A stretch of 64,000 bases of DNA, taken from positions 62,001-126,000 of the forward strand of contig VANK01000008.1 of assembly GCA_008682415.1 (NCBI GenBank). The letters are read 5' to 3'. The stretch comes from Acidobacteria bacterium AB60 (GTDB lineage: Bacteria > Acidobacteriota > Terriglobia > Terriglobales > Acidobacteriaceae). The notes beneath the pieces were generated by a model. It was not told the origin of the DNA, ran no database searches, and was given only the letters and a program-made list of their open reading frames with translations. Of this stretch, positions 51,940-60,187 are shown one piece after another. Made by a program: the position numbers and the translations under genes. Positions within the stretch are counted from its first letter, which is position 1. Every line of letters starts with the position of its first letter.

Positions 51940-52641
51940 ATGCCAGCAATGAAGCCTCTGTGCCAGCCAACCCGGCGTTCTCTCCTTGCAAGCGCAGCAC
52001 GTGTCCTCGGGGCCGCGCTGGTGGTGCCTGCCGCCGGCATGCTCATGGCAGAGGCTGCCTCCAATCCCACCAAGGTTCTGGATAGCTCCGCGCTGCGCCC
52101 GCCTGCGGGCGCCAGCGTCGCCATCGTGGAATGGGGCGACCTGGAATGCCCCGCCTGCGCGCATGCCAACCCGCTGCTCAAGGAAGCCGCCGCGAAATAC
52201 AAGATTCCCTGGGTCCGCCGGGACTACGTGATCGCCGCTCATCCCTGGAGCAAGAACGCCGCCATCTACGCCCGCTGGTTCGACACCCGGGGCAACGGTC
52301 TGGGCGATGCCTACCGCGACGCGGTGTTTGCCAGCCAGGCCTCCATCTACAACGTGAACATGCTGGCGCAGTTCACCCAGAACTTCGCCGCGAGCCATGG
52401 AGTCGGCCTGCCCTTCGCCATCGACCCGCAAAACAAGCTGGCTGCCCTGGTGCAGTCTGACGCCGATCTCGGCCGGCGCACCGGCGTGGTCCACACCCCC
52501 ACCATCTTCATCGTGACCAACTCCAAGGCGTTGCCCTATGTGGAGGTGGAGAACGCGGACCGCGATCTCTATCGCAGCATCGACCAGGCTCTGTCCGTGA
52601 CCCGTCAGACAGCCGCCGCAAATCATACGCCCAAGAAGTAG
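51940..52641 (+). CDS. DsbA-like thiol-disulfide oxidoreductase
   Basis: 233 residues from the ATG at 51940 (an ATG at 51949 is equally possible). The signal peptide has a twin-arginine look (TRRSLLASAARVLGAALVV), so Tat export is possible. The thioredoxin fold carries the active site C70-P-A-C73 (GDLECPACAHANP) and a DsbA-like helical insert (residues 90-170), ending with the cis-proline loop TGVVHTPTIFIV. It should introduce disulfides outside the cytoplasm, with the VKOR protein encoded next to it re-oxidising it. Confidence 0.9.
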   Translation: MPAMKPLCQPTRRSLLASAARVLGAALVVPAAGMLMAEAASNPTKVLDSSALRPPAGASVAIVEWGDLECPACAHANPLLKEAAAKYKIPWVRRDYVIAAHPWSKNAAIYARWFDTRGNGLGDAYRDAVFASQASIYNVNMLAQFTQNFAASHGVGLPFAIDPQNKLAALVQSDADLGRRTGVVHTPTIFIVTNSKALPYVEVENADRDLYRSIDQALSVTRQTAAANHTPKK

Positions 52642-52762
52642 ACTTCCCTTAATTTTTCGCGTCACATTCACGCGAGTGGGCCAACTCAACGCCCGGCACA
52701 AAGCATCTAAGCGCCCGCATATTTACGCTCTGGTAACGATACCACCCTCCTTCTTTCCTCTC

Positions 52763-52792
52763 TTGACAAGCGCTCCTCTTACTCCGCACTAT
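52763..52792 (+). promoter_or_regulatory. Possible sigma-70-type promoter of the TonB-dependent receptor
   Basis: TTGACA at 52763-52768 matches the -35 consensus exactly; an 18-bp spacer leads to CACTAT at 52787-52792, a weak -10 box. It lies about 100 bp upstream of the receptor start at 52894. A CGCGT...ACGCG inverted repeat lies further left, near 52660-52676. Confidence 0.45.
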
Positions 52793-52893
52793 GGTGCCGC
52801 GGACGATGGTAACGATTCCATTCCCTGCGAGCGGTGTACTCGCGCGTTCCATCAATAACGAGCCAAAAAAAACAACCAATTAAGGAGAGAAGC

Positions 52894-55800
52894 ATGTCCG
52901 TCCGATGGAGGTTCGTGCTCGCGTTTCTGGTAGGCCTTTCGTCATCAGCGTTCTTCGTGCAGGCGCAATCCGACAACTCATCCATCTCCGGCACCATCAC
53001 CGATTCCACCGGCGCCGTCGTCCCCCAAGCCACCGTAACGGTGAGCAACGAAGCCACTGGCCAGATCCGTACGGCCACTTCCAACGAAACAGGCTTCTAC
53101 ACCATCACCAACCTGCCGCCCGGAAACTACACCGTGCGCGTGGAGGCGAAGGGCTTCGAGAACTTCTCCCAGACCCATAGCCACCTTCAGCCCAGCATCG
53201 GCATGCGCGTGGATGCGGCACTCCAGGTGGGAAGTTCCGCCACCACCGTCAACGTGATCGCCGATGCCAACGTGATTCAGACCCAGACCGCGGCGGTCGG
53301 CCAGTTGGTGAGCCAGGAACAGGTGCAGGACATCCAGCTCAACGGGCGCAACCCCATGTACCTGGCGCAGCTGGAACCAGGCGTGCGGCGCAGCTCCTCC
53401 ATCTCCAACTTCAACTTCGGTCTCGATAACGGCATCAACATCAACGGATCGAACAGCCGCGAAAACGGCATGACCTTCGATGGCGCGCCCATGGTGCGCA
53501 GCCGCGGGAACGGCACCAGCATCGGAGTCGCCGACACCGACGCCACCTCCGAGATGCAGGTGCTCACCGCCGCCTATCCGGCCGAATACGGGCGCGCCTC
53601 CGGCGGCATCATTCGCATCGTCCCGCGCAGCGGCACCAGCAACTTCCATGGCGCGGTCTTCGAATACCTGCGCAACTCCTTCCTGAACGCAAATACCTGG
53701 AGCCGCAAATCCACCACCGATCCCAACATCTTCGGCCACCCTCCGGCGTTCCGGTTCAACCAGTTCGGCTGGAATCTCAACGGGCCCGTCTGGATTCCCG
53801 GCTTGCACTTCAACGACGAACGGAAGAAGCTCTTCTTCCTGGCCGGGCAGGAATGGATCCGCTATCGCCACGTGGACACGGACCAGAGAAAAGTCCCCTC
53901 CGTGCTGATGCGCACGGGAGACTTCAGCCAGTTGCTCAATCCCTCCGATCTGAGCAACTTCTACAACAAAAAGATCCAAATCTATAACCCGGTCACCGGG
54001 GCCGCGTACCCAAACAACGTCATCCCGGCCTATGACCTGAGCGCCAATGGATTGGCTCTGCTGAATGCCTACCCGGTGCCGAACGCAGCGAACCTGAACT
54101 ATAACTGGGTGGACGCAGCCATCTACCCGGAAGACCAGAGAAAAGACACGCTGGTCGTTGATTATGTCGCCGCCGACAATCATCACCTGCGCTTCTCCCT
54201 GCTGAACTACAACTACGACAGCGTCTCCCCGCACTACGGCAACTTCAACCGCACCCCGCAGGTCTGGCACCGTCCCAACCAGGTGGCCGTGCTGCACTAC
54301 ACCTGGACGATCAACCCGACCACGGTAAACGAAGCCTACGTCTCCGGCAGCGCGGACCACGTGCGGATCGGCATCGACACCAGCAGCGGCCGTTACGACC
54401 GCACCAAGTACGGCATCAACTATCCGTTCCTCTTCCCCGGCACCGATAAAGAAATACCGAACAAGATCCCGACCATCCAGATTGCCAACTTCGACACCCT
54501 CGACGGCGGCCCTTACCCGTCGCACTCGGGCGGCGTCGTGTGGGACTTCTCGGACAGCATCACCAAGATCGCCGGCACCCACAGCCTCAAGGCGGGCATC
54601 CTGTATGAGCGCGAAAGCCAGAACGACTTCGACCAGATCAATGTGAGCTCCACCACGCCCGGAGCCACCAACAACCAGAACGGCTTCTTCACCTTCACTG
54701 ACACCCGCAGCGGGAATCCCACCTCCAAGGCGGCGATTGCCAACACCGCCCTCGGCCTCTTCGATACCTACGGCGAGATCGGCGTTCGCTCCTACACCAT
54801 CTTCCTCAGCAACATGTACGAATACTTCCTCCAGGACACCTGGCGCGTAAAGCCGAATCTGGTCCTGGAGTACGGTATCCGCCACAGCATCATGCAGCCG
54901 TACTACGCCCGGTGGGGCAATCTTTCCGTCTTCTCTCCGGCCACCTACAACGCGGCATCGGCCCCCACCGTCGATCCCAAAACCGGATTCGTGACCGGCA
55001 GCAACCTGTATGACGGCATCGTGATTCCGGGATCCCACTTCCCCAGCGACGCAAAGGGACACGTGCCCGACAGCATCCTGAACGGGCAATACAACAGCCT
55101 CTTCCACGGATTCGATCGTGGTTACAACCCCACCGTCTGGACAGATATTCAGCCGCGCGTGGGCGTCACCTACTCCCTCTCCTCCACCACCGTCGTCCGC
55201 GCCGGCGCCGGACGCTACTTTGACCGGCTCGGCGTCAGCGACAGCGTCCACCTCGGGGGCAACCCTCCCTTCCAGCCCTCGGCCACCGTCAGCTATGGCG
55301 CCGTGGACGTACCCGGTGGCAATGGAGCCAACAACTACCCCATCAACATGACCTCCTACGCCTACAACTTCCCCTCGCCGGAAGCCTGGTCGTGGACCCT
55401 CACCACAGAACACGAGTTCTCCAAGGCTGGAGTGCTCACTCTGGGATATGTCGGAAGGCGCGGCCTGCACCTGCAGCACCTGGAGAACATCAACCAGCTG
55501 TTGCCCGGCACACGGCAGGCCAACATAGGGATCAAGCCGGATTCGCTGCGTCCCTTCCAGGGATTCTCGGTCATCCAGCAGGAAACCAACATGGGCCGCT
55601 CCATCTACCATGGCCTGCAGGCGAATCTGAAACACCGCATGAGCAATGGCCTGATGTTCGGCATTGCCTACACCTGGTCCAAGAGCCTCGATACCGCATC
55701 CGACGCCGGGACCAACATCCCCAACCACTACGACCCCACCGAGTTCTATGGGCCGAGCGACTACGACACCCGCCACATGCTGGTCGTCAACTACGTCTGG

Positions 55801-56334
55801 GACATCCGCTTCGCGGACCACGCCTCCAACTGGGCCGAGAGAAATGTCTTCGGAAGATGGCAGCTCTCGGGCACCTCCCAATTCCAGAGCGGCTATCCGC
55901 TAACCGTCTCCACCGGGGATGATTGGGCGGGCGTAGGTCCAGGATCAGGCAACCAACCATGGGTGCACACCGCTCCTGTGCGGTTGATCAAACACGGCCC
56001 GCGCAACGGCACAACACCAGGACTGTGGTTCGATCCAAGCGTATTTAAGTCCCCAACGCAGGGAACTTTCGCACCCCGAGAAAGCCGCAACCAGGTCTAC
56101 GGTCCCGGCTTCCAGAGCTGGAACATCGCCATGCAGAAGGCCTTCCCCATCATCCCTTCGCATGAATCGAACCGGCTGCTGTTTAAAGCCGAGGCATTCA
56201 ACTTCATCAATCACCCCAATCTCGATAACCCAACCACGAACCCAACCAGTGGCACGAAGGGAGAAGTAACCGGCAAGGGCAGCACCTATGCCTCCGATCG
56301 CCAGATGCAGTTCAGCCTGCGCTACGAGTTCTGA
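52894..56334 (+). CDS. TonB-dependent receptor, Oar-type
   Basis: 1146 residues from the ATG at 52894, 6 bases after AAGGAGA. Signal peptide 1-25 (FVLAFLVGLSSSAFFVQAQ). Residues 30-115 are a carboxypeptidase-regulatory-like domain (SISGTITDSTGAVVPQATVTV, GFYTITNLPPGNYTV), followed by the plug (GRNPMYLAQLEPGVRR and EMQVLTAAYPAEYGRASGGII) and a long outer-membrane barrel ending LRYEF, with the terminal Phe of barrel proteins. This Oar-like class is expanded in Acidobacteriota and is usually thought to bind polysaccharides; the ligand is unknown. No obvious TonB box near the N-terminus. Confidence 0.94.
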   Translation: MSVRWRFVLAFLVGLSSSAFFVQAQSDNSSISGTITDSTGAVVPQATVTVSNEATGQIRTATSNETGFYTITNLPPGNYTVRVEAKGFENFSQTHSHLQPSIGMRVDAALQVGSSATTVNVIADANVIQTQTAAVGQLVSQEQVQDIQLNGRNPMYLAQLEPGVRRSSSISNFNFGLDNGININGSNSRENGMTFDGAPMVRSRGNGTSIGVADTDATSEMQVLTAAYPAEYGRASGGIIRIVPRSGTSNFHGAVFEYLRNSFLNANTWSRKSTTDPNIFGHPPAFRFNQFGWNLNGPVWIPGLHFNDERKKLFFLAGQEWIRYRHVDTDQRKVPSVLMRTGDFSQLLNPSDLSNFYNKKIQIYNPVTGAAYPNNVIPAYDLSANGLALLNAYPVPNAANLNYNWVDAAIYPEDQRKDTLVVDYVAADNHHLRFSLLNYNYDSVSPHYGNFNRTPQVWHRPNQVAVLHYTWTINPTTVNEAYVSGSADHVRIGIDTSSGRYDRTKYGINYPFLFPGTDKEIPNKIPTIQIANFDTLDGGPYPSHSGGVVWDFSDSITKIAGTHSLKAGILYERESQNDFDQINVSSTTPGATNNQNGFFTFTDTRSGNPTSKAAIANTALGLFDTYGEIGVRSYTIFLSNMYEYFLQDTWRVKPNLVLEYGIRHSIMQPYYARWGNLSVFSPATYNAASAPTVDPKTGFVTGSNLYDGIVIPGSHFPSDAKGHVPDSILNGQYNSLFHGFDRGYNPTVWTDIQPRVGVTYSLSSTTVVRAGAGRYFDRLGVSDSVHLGGNPPFQPSATVSYGAVDVPGGNGANNYPINMTSYAYNFPSPEAWSWTLTTEHEFSKAGVLTLGYVGRRGLHLQHLENINQLLPGTRQANIGIKPDSLRPFQGFSVIQQETNMGRSIYHGLQANLKHRMSNGLMFGIAYTWSKSLDTASDAGTNIPNHYDPTEFYGPSDYDTRHMLVVNYVWDIRFADHASNWAERNVFGRWQLSGTSQFQSGYPLTVSTGDDWAGVGPGSGNQPWVHTAPVRLIKHGPRNGTTPGLWFDPSVFKSPTQGTFAPRESRNQVYGPGFQSWNIAMQKAFPIIPSHESNRLLFKAEAFNFINHPNLDNPTTNPTSGTKGEVTGKGSTYASDRQMQFSLRYEF

Positions 56335-56347
56335 CCTGCACCTTTTC

Positions 56348-56402
56348 TCCTGCAACAGTCCGGCGCTCAACAGCCCGGGCCGTTGCAGGAGTTCTTTTTT
56401 TT
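56348..56402 (+). terminator. Rho-independent terminator of the TonB-dependent receptor gene
   Basis: A 9-bp stem, TCCTGCAAC at 56348-56356 with its complement at 56382-56390, contains a further GC-rich pairing region and is followed by a long T-run (TTCTTTTTTTTT). It starts 14 bp after the receptor stop. Confidence 0.88.
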
Positions 56403-56428
56403 GAAGGGAATCTCTTCGCGTCGGGCCC

Positions 56429-58090
56429 TTACGTCTCCGACCGCTTCAGCAGATAATCGAGCCCGCCCACCCGGTACCAGCGATAGCCATACGGCTCCAG
56501 AACAATCCGATGGACTCCGCCTTTGCTCGGCAAGCTGTGATCCTCTGAGAGCAGATTCACCAGCCCCTGATCCCCCGGGCTCTTCGCCAACCGCAGGCTC
56601 ACCTCGCACGGAGCCGCGCCCAGGTTGTGCAGCACCACCACCGCGTTGTTGCGCCACTCATACCGCATGGCAAGCACCTGGATCGAATCGAGCTTGGGAA
56701 ACGAGAAATCCCCCCAGCCGATCTCCGGAACCTCCTTGCGCATGCGAATCATCCTTTCCATCCAGTTCAGCAGCGAATTCGGGTCGCGGCGCTGCGCGGC
56801 AACATTCACCTGCTCGAACCCGTAAGGGCCTTCGTGGATCACCGGCAATATCGGCTTCGCGCTCTTGGTGAATCCCCCCTGTGGTTCGGTGGACCACTGC
56901 ATCGGCGTCCGCGCGCACGCCCGCTCCGGCAAGGACAGATCGTCTCCCATCCCAATCTCGTCGCCATACCGGATCACCGGCGTGCCGGGCAGCGTCAGCA
57001 TCAAACTGTACGCAAGCTCCAGCCTTCGCCTGTCCCCCTGCAGCATGGGAGGAAGCCTTCGGCGAATGCCCCGGCCGTAGAGCTGCATCTCCTTCGTCGG
57101 ACCGAACGCCGCAAACACGCGCTGCCTCTGCGCCTCCGTCAACCGCCCTAGATCCAGCTCATCGTGATTGCGCACAAACTGTCCCCACTGGCCGGTAGCC
57201 GGGCGCGGCCGCGTGTCCTCCATCGCCTTGATCAGGGTGCGGCAATCCCCCGACGCAAGCGCGTAAAAGAAATGCTGGTTCACGTCGAAGTTGAACACCA
57301 TCTGCAGCCGCTCCCCTTGCTCGCCGAAGTACTGCAGATCCTCCCGCGGCGTGACGTTTGCCTCCCCCAGAATGATCGCTCCGTTCTTCCGCCACGAGAG
57401 AAACTCTGAGAGGGAGCGAAGCATGTCATAGTGCTCCACCGGCCGCTTCAACGCCGGGCCCTTCTGCGCGATCACGAACGGCACAGCATCCATGCGAAAC
57501 CCGTCTACCCCGAGCTGCAGCCAGAAACCCATGATCTTCAGGATCTCCGCCTGCACATCGGGGTGCGACGTGTTCAGATCCGGCTGGAAATCGTAAAAGC
57601 GATGAAAGTACCACTGGCGCGCCGTCTTCTCGTAAGACCAGGTTGTCTTCTGCACGCCCGGAAACACCACGCCTGACGACGCGTTCGCGGGCTTCTTGTC
57701 CGACCACACATACCAGTCGCGATACTTCGACTGCGGATCGGAACACGCCTCCCGGAACCACGGATGCTCGTCCGACGTGTGGTTCACCACCAGGTCGATA
57801 ATCACGCGCATCCCGCGCTGCTTGCAGCCCCGCGTGAACTCCACGAAATCACCCAGCGTGCCATACCGCGGATCCACCGAGTAGTAGTCGCTCACGTCGT
57901 AACCGTTATCCCGCCCGGGCGACGACTGGAACGGCATCAGCCACAGCGCCGTTACCCCCATCCCCTGCAGGTAATCGAGACGCCGAAGGAGCCCTTGGAA
58001 GTCCCCTACCCCGTCCCCATTCGCATCCATATACGTGGCGACCGAAAGGCAGTAGAAGATCGCGTTCTTATACCAGAGATCGTTGATCAT
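56429..58090 (-). CDS. GH13 enzyme, trehalose synthase-like
   Basis: 553 residues. The start LWYKNAIFYCLSVATYMDANGDGVGDFQGL and RDNGYDVSDYYSVDPRYGTLGDFVEF follow trehalose synthase (GH13_16). The catalytic residues are the Asp in GVDGFRMDAVPF, the Glu in AIILGEANV and the Asp in FVRNHDELDL. It should interconvert maltose and trehalose or hydrolyse alpha-glucosides. The C-terminal domain is short, so the full function of classical TreS is not certain. It is divergent from the second GH13 gene with 43 bp between starts. Confidence 0.85.
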   Translation of the reverse strand: MINDLWYKNAIFYCLSVATYMDANGDGVGDFQGLLRRLDYLQGMGVTALWLMPFQSSPGRDNGYDVSDYYSVDPRYGTLGDFVEFTRGCKQRGMRVIIDLVVNHTSDEHPWFREACSDPQSKYRDWYVWSDKKPANASSGVVFPGVQKTTWSYEKTARQWYFHRFYDFQPDLNTSHPDVQAEILKIMGFWLQLGVDGFRMDAVPFVIAQKGPALKRPVEHYDMLRSLSEFLSWRKNGAIILGEANVTPREDLQYFGEQGERLQMVFNFDVNQHFFYALASGDCRTLIKAMEDTRPRPATGQWGQFVRNHDELDLGRLTEAQRQRVFAAFGPTKEMQLYGRGIRRRLPPMLQGDRRRLELAYSLMLTLPGTPVIRYGDEIGMGDDLSLPERACARTPMQWSTEPQGGFTKSAKPILPVIHEGPYGFEQVNVAAQRRDPNSLLNWMERMIRMRKEVPEIGWGDFSFPKLDSIQVLAMRYEWRNNAVVVLHNLGAAPCEVSLRLAKSPGDQGLVNLLSEDHSLPSKGGVHRIVLEPYGYRWYRVGGLDYLLKRSET

Positions 58091-58133
58091 GAGTTTGCCG
58101 TTCGCCGCACACTGCGATGGAGTATAAGGTGGG

Positions 58134-59699
58134 ATGCAAAATTTGAGTTGGTGGAAGCACGCAGTCGTCTATCAGGTCTATCCGCGCTCGTTCCAGGACA
58201 GCAACAGCGACGGCATCGGCGATCTCAATGGCATCCGCGAACGCCTCGACTACTTCGTCGAACTCGGCATCGACGCTCTCTGGATCTCTCCCATCTATCC
58301 CTCCCCCATGGCCGACTTCGGCTATGACGTCGCCGACTACTGCGGCATCGATCCCATCTTTGGAACCATGACCGACTTCGACCGCCTCCTCGACGAGGCC
58401 CACCGCCGCGGCCTTCGCGTTCTTCTGGACTTCGTGCCCAACCACACCTCCGATCAGCACCCATGGTTCCTCGAAAGCCGCTCCTCCCGCGACAATCCGA
58501 AGCGCGACTGGTACCTGTGGCGCGACCAGCCCAACAACTGGCAGAGCCACTTCGGCGGATCTGCCTGGGAGTTCGACAACCGCACCGGCCAGTACTACCT
58601 GCACGAGTTCCTCAAAGAGCAGCCGGACTTGAACTGGCGCAATCCAGAGGTGAAGGCGGCCATGTTCGACGCGCTTCGCTTCTGGCTGCGCAAAGGCGTG
58701 GACGGCTTTCGCGTCGACGTCATGTGGCTCATGATCAAAGACGATCAGTTTCGCGACAACCCGCCCAACCCCGCGTATGAGCTGGGCATGTCCTCCCGTG
58801 CTCGCTTCCTTCCGGTATACGATGCCGACCGTCCCGAGGTGCACGCCCTGGTGGCGGAGATGCGCGGCGTCCTCGAAGAATTCGGCGATCGCGTCCTCAT
58901 CGGCGAAATTTATCTGCCCGTTCACCAACTCATGCAGTACTACGGGCCGGAACTGCGCGGCGCAAACCTGCCCTTCAACTTCCAGCTCTTGCAGTGCCCC
59001 TGGACCGCCGACGACCTGGCCGGCGCCATCCGCGACTACATGGCCCACCTCCCCACCGGCGCGTGGCCCAACTGGGTTCTGGGCAACCACGACAAGCCGC
59101 GCATCGCATCGCGCATCGGGCCGGATCGCGCCCGCGCCGCGGCCCTCCTGCTGTTTTCGCTTCCCGGCACCTTGACCGTGTACTACGGCGAGGAGTTGGG
59201 CCTGCAGGATGTCCCCATCCCCCACGACCTCGTGCAAGATCCCGCGGAGAAGCGACAGCCCGGCATCGGCATGGGTCGCGATCCCGAGCGCACCCCCATG
59301 CCCTGGGACAATTCGCCCGCATGCGGCTTCACCCGCGGCACGCCCTGGCTCCCCTTGGGCGAAGTCAACCCGTCGCTGAATGTGGAGCAATCGCGGCACG
59401 ATCCGCATTCCATGCTGGCCCTCTATCGCAGGCTGCTGCAGCTTCGCCGCGCCGAGCCCGTCCTCGTCGCAGGCGCGCTGACCCAACTGTCTTCGCAAGA
59501 CGGCGTACTGCGATTCCTTCGATCCGACGGCAAAAAGCGCCTGGCCGCCGTGGTAAACCTCGCCGGCGAAGAGCGCAGCATTCCTGTCGAGGACGGCGCC
59601 ATCGCTCTGGCTACCGATCTGCCCCGCGCCGGCGAGCAGGTCCATCAATCCGTCGTTCTCAAGCCCGCTGAAGCGATGGTGATCGCTATCCACGACTGA
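58134..59699 (+). CDS. GH13 alpha-glucosidase / oligo-1,6-glucosidase-like enzyme
   Basis: 521 residues. Family start WWKHAVVYQVYPRSFQDSNSDGIGDLNGI; catalytic Asp in GVDGFRVDVMW, Glu in VLIGEIYLPVH and Asp in VLGNHDKPRI, in standard order. It cleaves alpha-glucosidic bonds of short malto- or isomalto-oligosaccharides; no signal peptide, so cytoplasmic. The ribosome-binding site GGTGGG lies directly upstream. Its divergent arrangement with the trehalose-synthase-like gene suggests a shared promoter region and a joint role in glycogen or trehalose metabolism. Confidence 0.9.
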   Translation: MQNLSWWKHAVVYQVYPRSFQDSNSDGIGDLNGIRERLDYFVELGIDALWISPIYPSPMADFGYDVADYCGIDPIFGTMTDFDRLLDEAHRRGLRVLLDFVPNHTSDQHPWFLESRSSRDNPKRDWYLWRDQPNNWQSHFGGSAWEFDNRTGQYYLHEFLKEQPDLNWRNPEVKAAMFDALRFWLRKGVDGFRVDVMWLMIKDDQFRDNPPNPAYELGMSSRARFLPVYDADRPEVHALVAEMRGVLEEFGDRVLIGEIYLPVHQLMQYYGPELRGANLPFNFQLLQCPWTADDLAGAIRDYMAHLPTGAWPNWVLGNHDKPRIASRIGPDRARAAALLLFSLPGTLTVYYGEELGLQDVPIPHDLVQDPAEKRQPGIGMGRDPERTPMPWDNSPACGFTRGTPWLPLGEVNPSLNVEQSRHDPHSMLALYRRLLQLRRAEPVLVAGALTQLSSQDGVLRFLRSDGKKRLAAVVNLAGEERSIPVEDGAIALATDLPRAGEQVHQSVVLKPAEAMVIAIHD

Positions 59700-59774
59700 A
59701 TCGTGATCGCGCCCTGCCGCTTCGCAGCCATCCCGCCCTGGCCCCGAAAACCACCGGCTCTCGTCACACTTTCA

Positions 59775-59804
59775 TTGACTCTCTATCCATAGATAATCTA
59801 TACG
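59775..59804 (+). promoter_or_regulatory. Promoter with perfect palindrome upstream of padR
   Basis: TTGACT at 59775-59780 and TATACG at 59799-59804 are possible -35 and -10 boxes, 18 bp apart. Between them, overlapping the -10 box, the 13-bp palindrome ATAGAT-A-ATCTAT (59789-59801) is perfect. It lies 11 bp before the padR start and is a good candidate for the PadR operator. Confidence 0.65.
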
Positions 59805-59811
59805 TCTGCTC

Positions 59812-60147
59812 ATGACCCGGAAACCGGAGCTGCTCCCCGGCACCCTCGACATGCTCATCCTCAAAACCCTCACGCGCGCGCCGCTCCACGGTTACGGCAT
59901 CGCGCTCTCCATCAAGCGCCTCTCCGACGAGGTGCTCACGGTGGAAGAAGGTTCGCTCTACCCGGCGCTGCAGCGGCTCCTGCTGCAGGGCTGGGTCAAG
60001 GCCGAGTGGAAGATGACTGAGACCAACCGCCGCGCCCGCTTCTACACGCTGACGGCGGCGGGACGAAAGCAGCTGGGTGTCGAGGTCTCGGAGTTCGAAC
60101 AGATGATCGCTGCGATTGGACGGGTGCTGGCCGCCGACTCGCGCTGA
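59812..60147 (+). CDS. PadR-family transcriptional regulator
   Basis: 111 residues. The winged helix KPELLPGTLDMLILKTLTRAPLHGYGIALSIKRLSDEVLTVEEGSLYPALQRLLLQGWVKAEW is the standard short PadR type without a long C-terminal domain. Such genes almost always precede an MacB/FtsX-type permease in Acidobacteriota, as here (41 bp to the permease). It likely represses its own operon through the palindrome at 59789-59801. The signal that relieves repression is unknown. Confidence 0.93.
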   Translation: MTRKPELLPGTLDMLILKTLTRAPLHGYGIALSIKRLSDEVLTVEEGSLYPALQRLLLQGWVKAEWKMTETNRRARFYTLTAAGRKQLGVEVSEFEQMIAAIGRVLAADSR

Positions 60148-60187
60148 GCCGTGCGACGATCCCGGATAAGTGAGAACGGAGGTTGCC

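Noticed and set aside
52978..55881. A 967-codon open frame on the minus strand opposite the TonB-dependent receptor
   Set aside because: Its composition (Val/Gly/Asp/Ala-rich, no domain) is that of an antisense frame made by third-position G/C; the receptor has clear signal peptide, plug and barrel.
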